Below, piece by piece: positions 27,037-35,603 of a stretch of 64,000 bases of DNA (positions are counted from its first letter, which is position 1; every line of letters begins with the position of its first letter). The stretch comes from Sulfitobacter maritimus. GTDB lineage: Bacteria; Pseudomonadota; Alphaproteobacteria; Rhodobacterales; Rhodobacteraceae. The stretch lies in assembly GCF_013346665.1 (NCBI RefSeq), contig NZ_JABVBB010000034.1, forward strand, positions 186,001 to 250,000. The letters run 5' to 3'. Position numbers and translations under genes: made by a program. The notes under the pieces were generated by a model, which was not told the DNA's origin, ran no database searches, and saw only the letters and a list, made by a program, of their open reading frames with translations.

Positions 27037-27675
27037 TCAGGCGCGGTCAGCAGGGCTGCCGGGCATCAGGTCGTAAGGGGCTTTCCAGCCCGGTGTTTCG
27101 CTCAAACGCGTGAGCCACGCGTCGATATGGGGCCAGTCGCTGCGGTCAAAGCCAAAGGGCTCGGGGTAATAGAGATACCCGCAGCAGCTAAGGTCCGCGT
27201 TTGTTAACTCATCGCCCACGATCCAGTCGCGGCCGTCGAGATGGTCATTCAGCACCGCATAGGCCGCCTTCAGCCGCCCCTGATTGAAAGCGATAACCTC
27301 GGCGGGGCGTTTGTCTTCGGGCAGAAAGTTCATCAGAAAACGGGTCATCCCGGCAACGGAGCTGAGCTTGTGATTGTCCCATAGCACCCATCGCAGGATT
27401 TCGCGGCGTTCCGTCGCGTCGCGGCCGCCGAATTTACCTGACATTTCCGCAACGTAATCCTGAATCACGCCCGATTGCGTCAGCCGCAGATCGCCGTCGA
27501 CCATCACCGGCGCTTCGCCCATGTTGTTAATCTGCGCGCGATAGTCCGGCTGGCGCGTCTCTCCGCCAAAGAAGTCCACCTTCACCGGCTCCCAGTCCAA
27601 ACCAGAGAGTTCCAGTGCAAGCGCCGCCTTATAGGCATTCCCGGATTCGCCAAAGCAATAAAGCTGAATGGTCAC
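27037..27675 (-). CDS. Glutathione S-transferase family protein
   Basis: A 212-residue GST-fold protein: N-terminal thioredoxin-like domain (about 1-80, YCFGESGNAYKAALALELSGLDW and NNMGEAPVMVDGDLRLTQSGVIQDY, which is the glutathione-binding cis-Pro and SNAIL-like region) and an all-helical C-terminal domain. The first catalytic residue is probably Ser or Tyr near the N-terminus. The start is the GTG at 27675 with GAGGAGG 8 bases upstream; the longer ATG frame to 27711 would place that ribosome binding site inside the coding region. Lying within the acyl-CoA degradation operon it may detoxify or isomerise an intermediate. Confidence 0.85.
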   Translation of the reverse strand: MTIQLYCFGESGNAYKAALALELSGLDWEPVKVDFFGGETRQPDYRAQINNMGEAPVMVDGDLRLTQSGVIQDYVAEMSGKFGGRDATERREILRWVLWDNHKLSSVAGMTRFLMNFLPEDKRPAEVIAFNQGRLKAAYAVLNDHLDGRDWIVGDELTNADLSCCGYLYYPEPFGFDRSDWPHIDAWLTRLSETPGWKAPYDLMPGSPADRA

Positions 27676-27719
27676 GTGTCTATCCTCCTCAAATGTCATC
27701 GCCCGCTGCACCTTCGGAC

Positions 27720-27780
27720 GGTATTTTTAAAAGGATGAAGGGGGCAGGGTGGGCCTTATCTTCATCCTTTCTTAAATACC
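27720..27780. repeat. Imperfect 21-bp palindrome within the fad operon
   Basis: Arms 27720-27740 and 27760-27780 match at 18 of 21 positions as an inverted repeat around a 19-base loop. The GGTATTT...GGATGAAG arm is an A/T-rich type seen repeatedly in Roseobacter intergenic DNA. It lies between the acyl-CoA dehydrogenase and GST genes, where it could attenuate or process the operon transcript. Confidence 0.65.
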
Positions 27781-27810
27781 TCTGCACGGCGGTTGCGCCC
27801 ATGTGCGCGG

Positions 27811-28962
27811 TCAAAGGCTGCGCGCGATCAGTTCCTTCATGATCTCATTGGTGCCACCATAGATGCGTTGCACCCTTGCGTCGGCCCACATCTCACCGAC
27901 GGCGTATTCTTGCATGAAGCCGTAGCCGCCGTGCAGTTGCAAGCAGGCGTCGAGCACGTCGCCTTGGGTGTCGGTGAGCCAGTATTTCTGCATTGCGGCC
28001 TTATCGACGGTCAACTCGCCACGCAGGTGTTCAGCGATGCATTCGTCGAGGAAAGCACGGGACACGGCGGTTTTGGTTTTGACCTCGGCCAGTTGAAAGC
28101 GGGTGTTTTGAAATTGGGTGAGGGGGCCGCCAAAGGCTTCGCGTTCTTTGCAGTATTGGATCGTGCGCGCGACCGCGCCTTCCATCGCTCCGACGGCGCC
28201 GCAGCCGATGATAAGGCGCTCTTGGGGGAGCTGCTGCATCATTTGGTAGAAGCCTTGGCCTTCGTCTTGGCCAAGGATGTTTTCGGGCGGGATTTCGACG
28301 TTGTCGAAGAACAGCTCTGACGTGTCGGCGGCGTGCAGGCCGATTTTGTCGAGGTTGCGGCCACGCTGGAAACCTTGGGCGTCGTCGGTTTCGACAACGA
28401 CGAGCGAGACGCCTTTAGCGCCTTCCTTGGGGTCGGTCTTGGCCGCGACGATGATCAGATTGGCATGTTGGCCGTTGGTGATGAAGGTCTTTTGGCCCGA
28501 GAGCTTATAGGCGTTGCCGTCGCGCACGGCCTTAGTCTTGATCCGCTGCACGTCGGAGCCGGTGGAGGGTTCGGTCATGGCCAGCGCGCCCACAAGCTCG
28601 CCGGAGACCATTTTTGGCAACCAGCGTTTCTTTTGGTCTTCGGTCCCATAGGCGAGGATGTAATGCGCGACGATGCCGGAGTGGATGCCGTGGCCCCATG
28701 AGGCGAGGTTGGCGCGGGAGCCTTCGATCAGGATGGCGGCTTCATGGCCGAAATCACCGCCAGCGCCGCCGTATTCTTCGGGCACCGAGGGGCAGAGCAG
28801 GCCCAGCTCACCGGCTTGCGCCCATGTCTCGCGGTCCATCTGGCCTTGCTTGCGCCATTTCTCAAATTTGGGCGCCCATTCGGTATTGATGAACTGCGCC
28901 GTCATATCGGCGATCATTTGGTGTTCTTCGGTCATCCATGTGGATGTTTTGCCTTGCGTCAT
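27811..28962 (-). CDS. Acyl-CoA dehydrogenase
   Basis: A 383-residue FAD enzyme of the short/medium/branched-chain group. Visible are the FAD/substrate motif [20 protein letters not shown] and, near the C-terminus, [16 protein letters not shown], whose Glu (about residue 373) is the position of the catalytic base. It makes a 2-enoyl-CoA, passing electrons to electron-transfer flavoprotein. The start ATG at 28962 follows GGGGAGGGG. It is separated from the upstream small gene by 17 bases. Compared with the larger dehydrogenase encoded upstream (593 residues), this is a different subfamily, so the operon carries two acyl-CoA oxidation activities. Confidence 0.93.
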   Translation of the reverse strand: MTQGKTSTWMTEEHQMIADMTAQFINTEWAPKFEKWRKQGQMDRETWAQAGELGLLCPSVPEEYGGAGGDFGHEAAILIEGSRANLASWGHGIHSGIVAHYILAYGTEDQKKRWLPKMVSGELVGALAMTEPSTGSDVQRIKTKAVRDGNAYKLSGQKTFITNGQHANLIIVAAKTDPKEGAKGVSLVVVETDDAQGFQRGRNLDKIGLHAADTSELFFDNVEIPPENILGQDEGQGFYQMMQQLPQERLIIGCGAVGAMEGAVARTIQYCKEREAFGGPLTQFQNTRFQLAEVKTKTAVSRAFLDECIAEHLRGELTVDKAAMQKYWLTDTQGDVLDACLQLHGGYGFMQEYAVGEMWADARVQRIYGGTNEIMKELIARSL

Positions 28963-28979
28963 CCGCCCCTCCCCAGGGT

Positions 28980-29192
28980 TCAGCGTTTGCGGCTTTCCAG
29001 TTCGGCGTTGAACAGGCGCAGCCGCGCGGTCAAGTTTTCCTCGTTCATGACCGAGTTGAAATTCTCGAACAGGAACGACAGTGCTTCGCCTTCGTCGAGA
29101 CCGGCATCCGCGCTGAACTTCTTAAGCCTGCGGTAGCCTTCTTCGGTCATGGCGACGGGGAAGCGGCGGGTCAGGCGGAAGCGTTTGGGCAT
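28980..29192 (-). CDS. Small protein between two acyl-CoA dehydrogenases
   Basis: A 70-residue protein, starting [20 protein letters not shown]. The opening beta-strand-like segment with alternating charges followed by two helices ([28 protein letters not shown], then [18 protein letters not shown]) has the size and layout of a ribbon-helix-helix DNA-binding protein, but I cannot assign a family. The ATG at 29192 has GGAGAG 3 bases before it. It is 50 bases downstream of the 593-residue dehydrogenase and 17 bases upstream of the next, so it is co-transcribed. It might regulate the operon or act as an accessory subunit. Confidence 0.7.
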   Translation of the reverse strand: MPKRFRLTRRFPVAMTEEGYRRLKKFSADAGLDEGEALSFLFENFNSVMNEENLTARLRLFNAELESRKR

Positions 29193-29242
29193 GGTCTCTC
29201 CGAATGTTGGGTAGGGTGGGGAACAGGCCCCCACCCCCCGTT

Positions 29243-31024
29243 TTAGAAGTTTGCGGCCTCCAACGCCATCACCGTATCTGCACCCGATTGGATGCGGGTC
29301 AGGTGCAGAGCCGTGGCGGGCAATTGACGCGCCATGTAGTAGCGGCCTGTCGCCAGTTTCGTCTCATAGAACGCCGCGTCGCCGCTGCCGTTCTTCAGCG
29401 CTTCTTTTGCCGCTAGACCCATTTTCGCCCACATCAGGCCCAAGCAAACGTGGCCGAACATATGCATGAAGTCGTTCGACCCGGCGAGCGCGTGGTTGGG
29501 GTTCTTCATGCCGTTTTGCATGAAATACATGCCAGCCGATTGCAGGTCTTTGCTGGCCGCTTTCAGCGGCTCAAGGAAGGCCGCGTCAAACTCGGCGTCT
29601 TGGCCGGCGTTGTCCTTGATGAAGCCTTTGACCAGATCGAAGAAGGCCATAACGTGCTTGCCGCCGTCTAACGCCAGTTTTCGGCCCACGAGGTCGAGCG
29701 CCTGCACGCCGTTGGCGCCTTCGTAGATCTGAGCGATGCGGGCGTCGCGGGTGAATTGGGACATGCCCCATTCTTCGATATAGCCGTGGCCGCCGTAGAC
29801 CTGCTGGGCCTTCACGGTCATGTCGTAGCCTTGGTCGGTCAGGAAGCCTTTGATGACCGGGGTCAGCAGCGAAACCAGACCATCGGCATCTTTGTCATCG
29901 GCACGATGAGCGGCGTCGATCATGGTGGCGCCCCAGAGGATGAAGGCACGCGCCGCTTCGACGAAGCTTTTCTGATCCATCAGCGTACGGCGGATGTCCG
30001 GATGCACGATCAGCGGATCGGCGGGTTTCTCGGGGAATTTGGCGCCGGTCACGGCGCGGCCTTGCAGGCGGTCATTGGCGTAGATCACGGCGTTTTGGTA
30101 GGCCACTTCGGCCTGTGCCAGACCCTGCATGCCGACGCCGACGCGGGCTTCGTTCATCATGGTGAACATGGCGCGCATACCTTTGTGCTCGGTCCCCAAG
30201 AGGTAACCGGTGGCGCCGTCATAGTTCATCACGCAGGTGGAGTTGCCGTGGATGCCCATCTTCTCTTCGATAGAACCGACGGAGACGCCGTTGCGCTCGC
30301 CCAAGGAGCCATCTTCGTTGACCATGAACTTGGGCACGATGAAGAGCGACACGCCTTTGATGCCCTCGGGGCCGCCTTCGATCTTGGCCAGTACGAGGTG
30401 GATGATGTTGTCGGCCATGTCGTGTTCGCCCGACGAGATGAAGATCTTCTGACCGGTGATCTTGTAGCTGCCGTCATCCTGCGGCGCGGCTTTGGTGCGC
30501 ATGAGGCCCAGATCAGTGCCGCAATGCGGCTCGGTCAGGTTCATGGTGCCGGTCCATTCGCATGAAACCATCTTGGGCAGGTAGGTGTCCTTCTGTGCGT
30601 CGGTGCCGTGTGCGAGGATTGCGGAGGCTGCGCCGTGTGTCAGACCTTGGTACATGGTGAAGGCCTGGTTCGCGGCGGAGAACATTTCGCCCACGGCGGT
30701 GCCGAGGACATAGGGCATGTTCTGCCCGCCGTATTGTTCGGGCATGTCGAGACCGGGCCAGCCGCCTTCTTTGACCTTTTCAAAGGCTTCTTTGAACCCT
30801 GTGGGCGTGTAGACCACGCCATTTTCCAAACGGCAGCCTTCCTTGTCGCCCACGACGTTCAGCGGGGCGAGCACTTCGGAGGTCAGTTTGCCTGCTTCTT
30901 CGAGAATGGCGGAGGTGAAATCAGGCTCCAACTCATCGTAGCCGGGTGTCTTGCTCTCGGTGACTTTCAGCACGTCGTGCAGAACAAATTGCAGGTCTTT
31001 GGTGTGGGCTGTGTAGCTGGGCAT
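29243..31024 (-). CDS. Acyl-CoA dehydrogenase, long form
   Basis: A 593-residue member of the acyl-CoA dehydrogenase group with a C-terminal extension, the type represented by FadE-like and DmdC proteins in roseobacters. Features are [21 protein letters not shown] (FAD-binding), [19 protein letters not shown], and [26 protein letters not shown] in the C-terminal half, which includes the catalytic-base region. DmdC oxidises methylmercaptopropionyl-CoA; whether this one does is unclear from sequence. The TTG at 31027 was not used because ATG at 31024 has GGAGAG 5 bases before it. It is the first enzyme gene after the merR regulator, 57 bases away. Confidence 0.92.
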   Translation of the reverse strand: MPSYTAHTKDLQFVLHDVLKVTESKTPGYDELEPDFTSAILEEAGKLTSEVLAPLNVVGDKEGCRLENGVVYTPTGFKEAFEKVKEGGWPGLDMPEQYGGQNMPYVLGTAVGEMFSAANQAFTMYQGLTHGAASAILAHGTDAQKDTYLPKMVSCEWTGTMNLTEPHCGTDLGLMRTKAAPQDDGSYKITGQKIFISSGEHDMADNIIHLVLAKIEGGPEGIKGVSLFIVPKFMVNEDGSLGERNGVSVGSIEEKMGIHGNSTCVMNYDGATGYLLGTEHKGMRAMFTMMNEARVGVGMQGLAQAEVAYQNAVIYANDRLQGRAVTGAKFPEKPADPLIVHPDIRRTLMDQKSFVEAARAFILWGATMIDAAHRADDKDADGLVSLLTPVIKGFLTDQGYDMTVKAQQVYGGHGYIEEWGMSQFTRDARIAQIYEGANGVQALDLVGRKLALDGGKHVMAFFDLVKGFIKDNAGQDAEFDAAFLEPLKAASKDLQSAGMYFMQNGMKNPNHALAGSNDFMHMFGHVCLGLMWAKMGLAAKEALKNGSGDAAFYETKLATGRYYMARQLPATALHLTRIQSGADTVMALEAANF

Positions 31025-31081
31025 CAATGCTCTCCGGGTGGTCTTTTTCTGGAAATCAGGCGCGGCGCGGGGCCGCTTGGG

Positions 31082-31483
31082 TTATTCAGCGGCGCGGCGC
31101 GGCTGGTTCATGGAGGCGATCATCTTTTCCCCCCATTTCAACTGGTCCTTGAGGTCGTCAATCGCCTCGTTCAGCTCATCGCGGCGGGATTCGAGATCGG
31201 CCAGACGGGCGCGGGCCACGTCATAGGCGGCGGCGATCTGGGTCTGCTGCTGGTCGCCCATGTGATACAGGTCCAGCAACTGGCGGATTTCTTCGAGGCT
31301 GAATCCAAAGCGTTTGCCGCGCAGGATCAGCTTGAGCCGGGCGCGGTCGCTTTTGGTGAACAGGCGTTTCTGACCTTCGCGGTGCGGGAACAGCAGTTCC
31401 TTGGCTTCATAGAAGCGCAGGGTGCGGGGGGTCACCTCAAAGGCGTCGCACATTTCGCGGATGGTCAGTGTATCGGCAGTCAT
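31082..31483 (-). CDS. MerR family transcriptional regulator
   Basis: A 133-residue regulator. The winged helix-turn-helix is residues 5-40 (TIREMCDAFEVTPRTLRFYEAKELL), followed by the dimerisation helix with heptad-like pattern (about 85-120). There is no metal-binding Cys pair, so it is of the acyl-CoA-sensing type, similar to LiuR/PsrA-like MerR proteins that control branched-chain and fatty-acid degradation. It heads the fad operon and an 18-base palindrome lies 66 bases upstream. A paralogue is at 32813. The ATG at 31483 has GGAGAG 7 bases before it. Confidence 0.9.
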   Translation of the reverse strand: MTADTLTIREMCDAFEVTPRTLRFYEAKELLFPHREGQKRLFTKSDRARLKLILRGKRFGFSLEEIRQLLDLYHMGDQQQTQIAAAYDVARARLADLESRRDELNEAIDDLKDQLKWGEKMIASMNQPRRAAE

Positions 31484-31548
31484 ATCATGTCTCTCCGAGC
31501 GTCGTTGGTAGACTTCAGGTGGGGACCTGTCCTGCTGATACAATGAAT

Positions 31549-31566
31549 GCTTACGTTGACGTAAGC
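31549..31566. promoter_or_regulatory. Perfect MerR-type palindrome
   Basis: GCTTACGT-TG-ACGTAAGC: two 8-bp arms, no mismatch. The TTACGT-nn-ACGTAA core is what I remember for LiuR-type MerR regulators of branched-chain acyl-CoA degradation, fitting the adjacent merR-fad operon. A second smaller dyad CACTT-TGTG-AAGTG lies at 31579-31592. Confidence 0.7.
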
Positions 31567-31687
31567 GATACGTTGCGTCACTTTGTGAAGTGGGGCGTGG
31601 ATCACCCTATGTCGATAGCCAATCGTCCGATATTGCAAAAACGCGGTGCCTTTGTGCAAATATTGCGGGCGAGTTAGGGGGACATGA

Positions 31688-32434
31688 ATGCCAGAGAAAA
31701 CGGCACTGGATCGTTTCGCACGCTGCTGTGCCGAGGCCGAGGACGGGGTGGCCTTGTCGCAATGCGGCCTGGCCTTTTATGCGACCTACGGCATCAATCT
31801 GGTCAGCTATCATGGCGACGATAGTGAAGCGACGGCCGTTCAGTTTGACCGCGACATGAGCGTTACGGACGAGCAACGCTGGACATCGCAAATCCTCGAC
31901 CGCGCACAATTAGGGGCCAGCCCCATCGAAAATCTTGCCCGGAGGCGCATCGTGCCGTTCTTCTGGTCTGAGGTTGAGGAGCTCACGCGGCTGACGAAAG
32001 CGGAGCAGGCCTATTTGCACAGGATACTGACATTGCATCCGAACGATGGTTTGGCGATTCAGGTGCATGGGCCGCAGGGCGCTGCGGCGGTTGTGTGTTT
32101 GGGGTTTGAGGCGGGTGCGCCCAAACTGTCCAAGGCTGATATTTTTACGCTGCAAAGTGCGGCGCAGACGGCGCATCTGCGCTACTCGATAATGATGGAA
32201 GACGTTGGCCTGCGCGACGCCAACCTGTCGCCGCGCGAGATTGAAGTGCTGGAATGGATCGCGGCGGGCAAGAGCAACAATGTGATTGCCGAGATTTTGG
32301 GCATCTCCCGTCATACGGTGGATACCAATGTCAGGCGCATCTTTTCGAAGCTTGAGGTGAATGACCGCACCACCGCTGCAATTCGCGGTCTTGGCTCGGG
32401 GATACTGCGGAAACCAAAAAAAGATCACTTGTGA
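31688..32434 (+). CDS. LuxR family transcriptional regulator (solo)
   Basis: A 248-residue regulator with an N-terminal ligand-binding-like region (about 10-165) and a C-terminal LuxR helix-turn-helix: LSPREIEVLEWIAAGKSNNVIAEILGISRHTVDTNVRRIFSKLEV (about 182-226). N-acylhomoserine-lactone-binding signature residues are only weakly visible in the N-terminal part (VSYHGDD, WSEVEEL), and no luxI gene is in the window, so it is a LuxR solo. The ATG at 31688 follows a GGGGG stretch. It is divergent from the merR gene at 31483 and shares a 204-base gap with the palindrome. It may respond to a foreign signal or to a metabolite. Confidence 0.87.
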   Translation: MPEKTALDRFARCCAEAEDGVALSQCGLAFYATYGINLVSYHGDDSEATAVQFDRDMSVTDEQRWTSQILDRAQLGASPIENLARRRIVPFFWSEVEELTRLTKAEQAYLHRILTLHPNDGLAIQVHGPQGAAAVVCLGFEAGAPKLSKADIFTLQSAAQTAHLRYSIMMEDVGLRDANLSPREIEVLEWIAAGKSNNVIAEILGISRHTVDTNVRRIFSKLEVNDRTTAAIRGLGSGILRKPKKDHL

Positions 32435-32451
32435 ACCAGTTTGGGATTGGT

Positions 32452-32471
32452 TGTCACGTGGTCGCGTGACA
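32452..32471. promoter_or_regulatory. Dyad between LuxR gene and small gene
   Basis: TGTCACG (32452-32458), six bases, CGTGACA (32465-32471): a perfect 7-bp inverted repeat 55 bases before the gene at 32527. It could be an operator for that gene or a weak transcription stop for the LuxR gene. Confidence 0.35.
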
Positions 32472-32526
32472 TGACTTATGGTAAGACAGCCGCTAGGAAG
32501 GTCGGCTAGAGCCAAAAGGATTAAGC

Positions 32527-32772
32527 ATGTCCAGTCATCAGAGCATCGAACACCCCGCCGCGAATGCCGGCGATGAAATAACTCAGGGTGCCGCACAGGA
32601 TGAAACCACGGGGCGTGTCCTGCGCGACCTGCGTGCGGCGTCTGATTTGGTAGAAAACGGCGCCTTTGATCTGGCGGGGCAGGCTAATAACGATACGGTT
32701 TCGGATATGATCCGCGTGGTTGCTGACTTGCAGATGTTGATTTTTCAGTTGTCGGTCCGCCAGTCTCAGTAG
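32527..32772 (+). CDS. Small hypothetical protein
   Basis: An 81-residue acidic protein with no recognised family. The N-terminal half is rich in Asp, Glu, Gln and Ala (disordered-looking); the C-terminal half, from about residue 40, is predicted helical (LVENGAFDLAG followed by NNDTVSDMIRVVADLQMLIFQL), compatible with a small helical adaptor. AAGGA lies 8 bases before the ATG at 32527. It sits alone between the LuxR gene and the convergent second merR gene, 40 bases away. Codon use fits the genome, so it is probably real. Confidence 0.55.
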   Translation: MSSHQSIEHPAANAGDEITQGAAQDETTGRVLRDLRAASDLVENGAFDLAGQANNDTVSDMIRVVADLQMLIFQLSVRQSQ

Positions 32773-32812
32773 CAGACCGCCCGACCTTTAAGCGCGCTGG
32801 CGACCCGCTAGG

Positions 32813-33184
32813 CTATCGCTCCAGTGCAGCGGCGGTATCATCACGCAGCTTTTGCAATTCAGCCATTGCTTCGTCCAACTGGCGGCGCTGCTCGGCCAGT
32901 TCTTCTAACTGTCCATCGGCCATTGTCACCCAAGCGCGCATCTGTGCCTCGGTGCCTTCTTTTTCATAGATCAGCAGCCATTGCCGGATGTCTTCCAGCG
33001 CGAAGCCGAACTTGCGGCCACGCAGGATGAGCTTCATCCGCGCCCGTTCGCGCGGGCCATAGAACCGCGACCGCCCTTCGCGGTGCGGTTGAAGCAGTTC
33101 GATATATTCGTAATAGCGCAGGGTGCGAGGCGTTACGTCAAAAGCCGCGCACATTTCTTTGAAAGTCAGGCGTTCATCATTCAA
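32813..33184 (-). CDS. MerR family transcriptional regulator, second copy
   Basis: A 123-residue paralogue of the regulator at 31082: LTFKEMCAAFDVTPRTLRYYEYIELLQPHREGRSRFY aligns with TIREMCDAFEVTPRTLRFYEAKELLFPHREGQKRLF, and both share LKLILRG(K/R)(R/K)FGF. A C-terminal coiled coil (about 85-120, EELAEQRRQLDEAMAELQKLRDD) should dimerise it. It also lacks metal-binding Cys residues. It is divergent from a thioesterase gene starting at 33303, which is its most likely target, but I see no palindrome like 31549 there. The two paralogues 1.3 kb apart suggest a local duplication. Confidence 0.88.
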   Translation of the reverse strand: MNDERLTFKEMCAAFDVTPRTLRYYEYIELLQPHREGRSRFYGPRERARMKLILRGRKFGFALEDIRQWLLIYEKEGTEAQMRAWVTMADGQLEELAEQRRQLDEAMAELQKLRDDTAAALER

Positions 33185-33302
33185 AGCATTTTCTCCTTAT
33201 CCGCAAACTATGGTCAGCAGCAGGGATGCGCAACCGGTGCTCTTGCCCTTTCGCCATCCCCGCTTGATAAAGAGCAAAACCAGCCGCGAGGGACCGGACC
33301 GC

Positions 33303-33725
33303 ATGTCGGACAAGTTAAAACTGGCGCGCCAGTTCATTCAGGCCCTGCCACATTCCATGGCGCTTGGCATGGAATTGCGCGAATTGGGCGATGGCTCTGC
33401 AGAGATCACCATGCCATATGATGAAAAGTTGATCGGCGATCCGAAGACTGGCGTGATCCATGGCGGAGCAGTCTCGGCCCTGATGGACACCTGCTGCGGG
33501 GCGGCGGTGATGAGCCATCCGAGCAATCCAACCGCCACAGCGACGATGGACCTGCGCATTGAATATCTGCGCGCCGCAAGCCCCGGCCAAGCCATCACCA
33601 CCCGCGCGACCTGCTACCACGTCACCCGCTCGGTTGCCTTTGTCCGCGCCACGGCGACGGATGAGGATGCCGAGAACCTTGTGGCCACCGCCACCGGAAC
33701 CTTTACCGTGGAGGGCCACAAATGA
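33303..33725 (+). CDS. PaaI family thioesterase
   Basis: A 140-residue hotdog-fold protein. The motif DPKTGVIHGGAVSALMDTCCGAAV (about 42-65) contains the HGG turn and the acidic catalytic position of PaaI-type acyl-CoA thioesterases. They hydrolyse (hydroxy)phenylacetyl-CoA or other acyl-CoAs to release CoA. ATG at 33303 follows GAGGG; the frame opens upstream at 33123, overlapping the merR gene, and that part is not coding. It overlaps the next thioesterase gene by 4 bases (ATGA), suggesting that the two hotdog proteins form a mixed oligomer. Confidence 0.9.
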   Translation: MSDKLKLARQFIQALPHSMALGMELRELGDGSAEITMPYDEKLIGDPKTGVIHGGAVSALMDTCCGAAVMSHPSNPTATATMDLRIEYLRAASPGQAITTRATCYHVTRSVAFVRATATDEDAENLVATATGTFTVEGHK

Positions 33726-34234
33726 GCGAGCGCCGCAAGCCAGAGCCGGTTCAGGTCATCAAGCAACGCCGCGACGGGGTGCTGCGGGCGCTGGTCGAAG
33801 GGGTGCCCTACATCCAATTTCTGGGCATCCAGTTGGAACGACGCGGCGATGAGTTGACGGGGGTGATGCCCTATACTGACCAGTTGATCGGCAACCCGAT
33901 CCTGCCCGCGTTGCACGGCGGGGCCACGGCGGCGTTTTTGGAAGTCACGGCGATCATCACCCTCAGCTGGGGGCTGATCTGGGAAGATATGGAAAGCGGC
34001 GCGCTCGATCTGGACAATCTGGACGGCGATCACCTGCCACGTCTGCCCAAAACGATTGATTTCACTGTGGATTACCTGCGCACCGGGCTGCCGCGCGATG
34101 CCTATGCGCGGGCGCGGATCAACCGCTCCGGGCGGCGCTATGCCAGCGTGCATGTGGAGGCGTGGCAAGACAACCGCAGCCGTATTTTCGCACAGGCCAC
34201 CGGCCATTTCGTGATGCCGCAGCGGCGTGGCTGA
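33722..34234 (+). CDS. PaaI family thioesterase, second subunit-like
   Basis: A 170-residue hotdog-fold protein. LPALHGGATAAFLEVTAIITLSWGL repeats the HGG motif of the preceding gene, with an Asp/Glu-containing helix. Sequence identity to its neighbour is low outside this core, so they diverged long ago or act together as a heteromer. It overlaps the previous gene by 4 bases and the following MATE gene by 8 bases, showing that the three are translated from one message. An acyl-CoA thioesterase pair beside an exporter could release and export carboxylic acids. Confidence 0.85.
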   Translation: MSERRKPEPVQVIKQRRDGVLRALVEGVPYIQFLGIQLERRGDELTGVMPYTDQLIGNPILPALHGGATAAFLEVTAIITLSWGLIWEDMESGALDLDNLDGDHLPRLPKTIDFTVDYLRTGLPRDAYARARINRSGRRYASVHVEAWQDNRSRIFAQATGHFVMPQRRG

Positions 34235-35603
34235 GCCGGAGGCCGAACCGCTCACCGAGGCGGAGGTCCGCGCCGTCAAGCGTGGCACACTCGCCCCCCG
34301 CGATGTGGTGACGCACCGCCGGGTGCTCAAAATCGCCGTGCCTATCGTGATTTCCAATGCCACTGTGCCAATCCTTGGCGCGGTTGATACCGGCGTTGTG
34401 GGGCAGTTGGGCGCAGCGGCCCCCATCGGGGCGGTGGGGCTGGGGGCGATCATCCTCTCGGCGCTTTATTGGATTTTCGGCTTTCTGCGCATGGGGACCG
34501 TCGGGCTGACCGCACAGGCTGCGGGCAATGGCGAAGAGGGTGAGGTCGCGGCTTTGCTGACGCGTGGTTTGCTCATCGGGGCAGGCGCAGGGCTGGTGCT
34601 CATGGCGTTGCAACTGCCGCTGTTCTGGGCGTCTTTTCAGATCGCCCCCGCCTCGGATGAGGTCGAAGGGCTGGCGCGGCAATATATGGCGATCCGCATC
34701 TGGTCTGCGCCTGCTGCCATCTCAATCTACGCAATCACCGGCTGGCTCATTGCGCAAGAGCGCAGCCGCGCGGTGCTGGTGCTGCAAGTCTGGATGAACG
34801 GGCTGAACATCCTGCTGGATCTGTGGTTCGTGCTGGGTCTTGGCTGGGGGGTCGAGGGCGTGGCAATCGCCACTTTCCTCGCGGAATGGAGTGGGGCTGC
34901 GCTTGGCCTCTGGTTCTGCCGCGCCGCCTTTGCTCAGCCCGCATGGCGCGATTGGGTGCAGGTCTTTGACCGCCCGCGCTGGAAACGGATGATGCAGGTG
35001 AACACCGACATCCTGATCCGTTCCCTGCTGTTGCAGGCGATCTTTGTGTCTTTTTTGTTCATGGGGTCGGGGCTGGGCGACGTGACCTTGGCGGCCAATC
35101 AGGTCTTGCTGCAATTCCTGATGATCACCTCTTATGGGCTGGATGGGTTTGCCTTTGCTGCCGAAGCCATTGTGGGCCGTGCTTATGGCGCGGGCCAGCG
35201 GGACGTGCTGCGGCGGGGGGCGGTGCTGACCTCGGGCTGGGCGCTATTGGTGAGCGTTCTGCTCGCCGTGGCCTTCGCACTCGCGGGCGGGGCCATCATT
35301 GACCTGATGGCCAAGGCGCCCGAGGTGCAAGAGGTGGCGCGGGTCTATCTGCCCTATATGGTCGCAGCGCCTTTGCTGGGCTGCGCGGCCTTTATGCTCG
35401 ATGGCATCTTCATCGGGGCCACCCGCTCGCGCGATATGCGCAATATGATGGTGGTGTCGTTTCTCGCCTATGTGGCCGTGGCGCTGCTGTTGGTGCCGAG
35501 CATGGGCAACCACGGGCTTTGGGCCTCGCTGCTGATTTCCTTCGTCGTCCGGGGCATCACACTTGGCCTGCGCTACCCGGCGCTTGAGCGTGCGGCAGGT
35601 TAA
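34227..35603 (+). CDS. MATE family efflux transporter
   Basis: A 458-residue membrane protein with about twelve hydrophobic segments in two halves, the layout of MATE (multidrug and toxic compound extrusion) proteins, DinF-like branch. The N-terminal segment LKIAVPIVISNATVPILGAVDTGVVGQLG contains the conserved Val-Asp-Thr of the first helix. It exchanges Na+ or H+ for organic substrates. The start is a GTG at 34227 inside the thioesterase gene, giving overlap of 8 bases. Its last 4 bases also overlap the convergent arsC gene, so transcripts meet tail to tail. Confidence 0.9.
   Translation: MAEPEAEPLTEAEVRAVKRGTLAPRDVVTHRRVLKIAVPIVISNATVPILGAVDTGVVGQLGAAAPIGAVGLGAIILSALYWIFGFLRMGTVGLTAQAAGNGEEGEVAALLTRGLLIGAGAGLVLMALQLPLFWASFQIAPASDEVEGLARQYMAIRIWSAPAAISIYAITGWLIAQERSRAVLVLQVWMNGLNILLDLWFVLGLGWGVEGVAIATFLAEWSGAALGLWFCRAAFAQPAWRDWVQVFDRPRWKRMMQVNTDILIRSLLLQAIFVSFLFMGSGLGDVTLAANQVLLQFLMITSYGLDGFAFAAEAIVGRAYGAGQRDVLRRGAVLTSGWALLVSVLLAVAFALAGGAIIDLMAKAPEVQEVARVYLPYMVAAPLLGCAAFMLDGIFIGATRSRDMRNMMVVSFLAYVAVALLLVPSMGNHGLWASLLISFVVRGITLGLRYPALERAAG

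Noticed and set aside
31688..32434. A quorum-sensing LuxR/LuxI pair
   Set aside because: No LuxI-type synthase gene is present in the window, so only a LuxR solo is supported.
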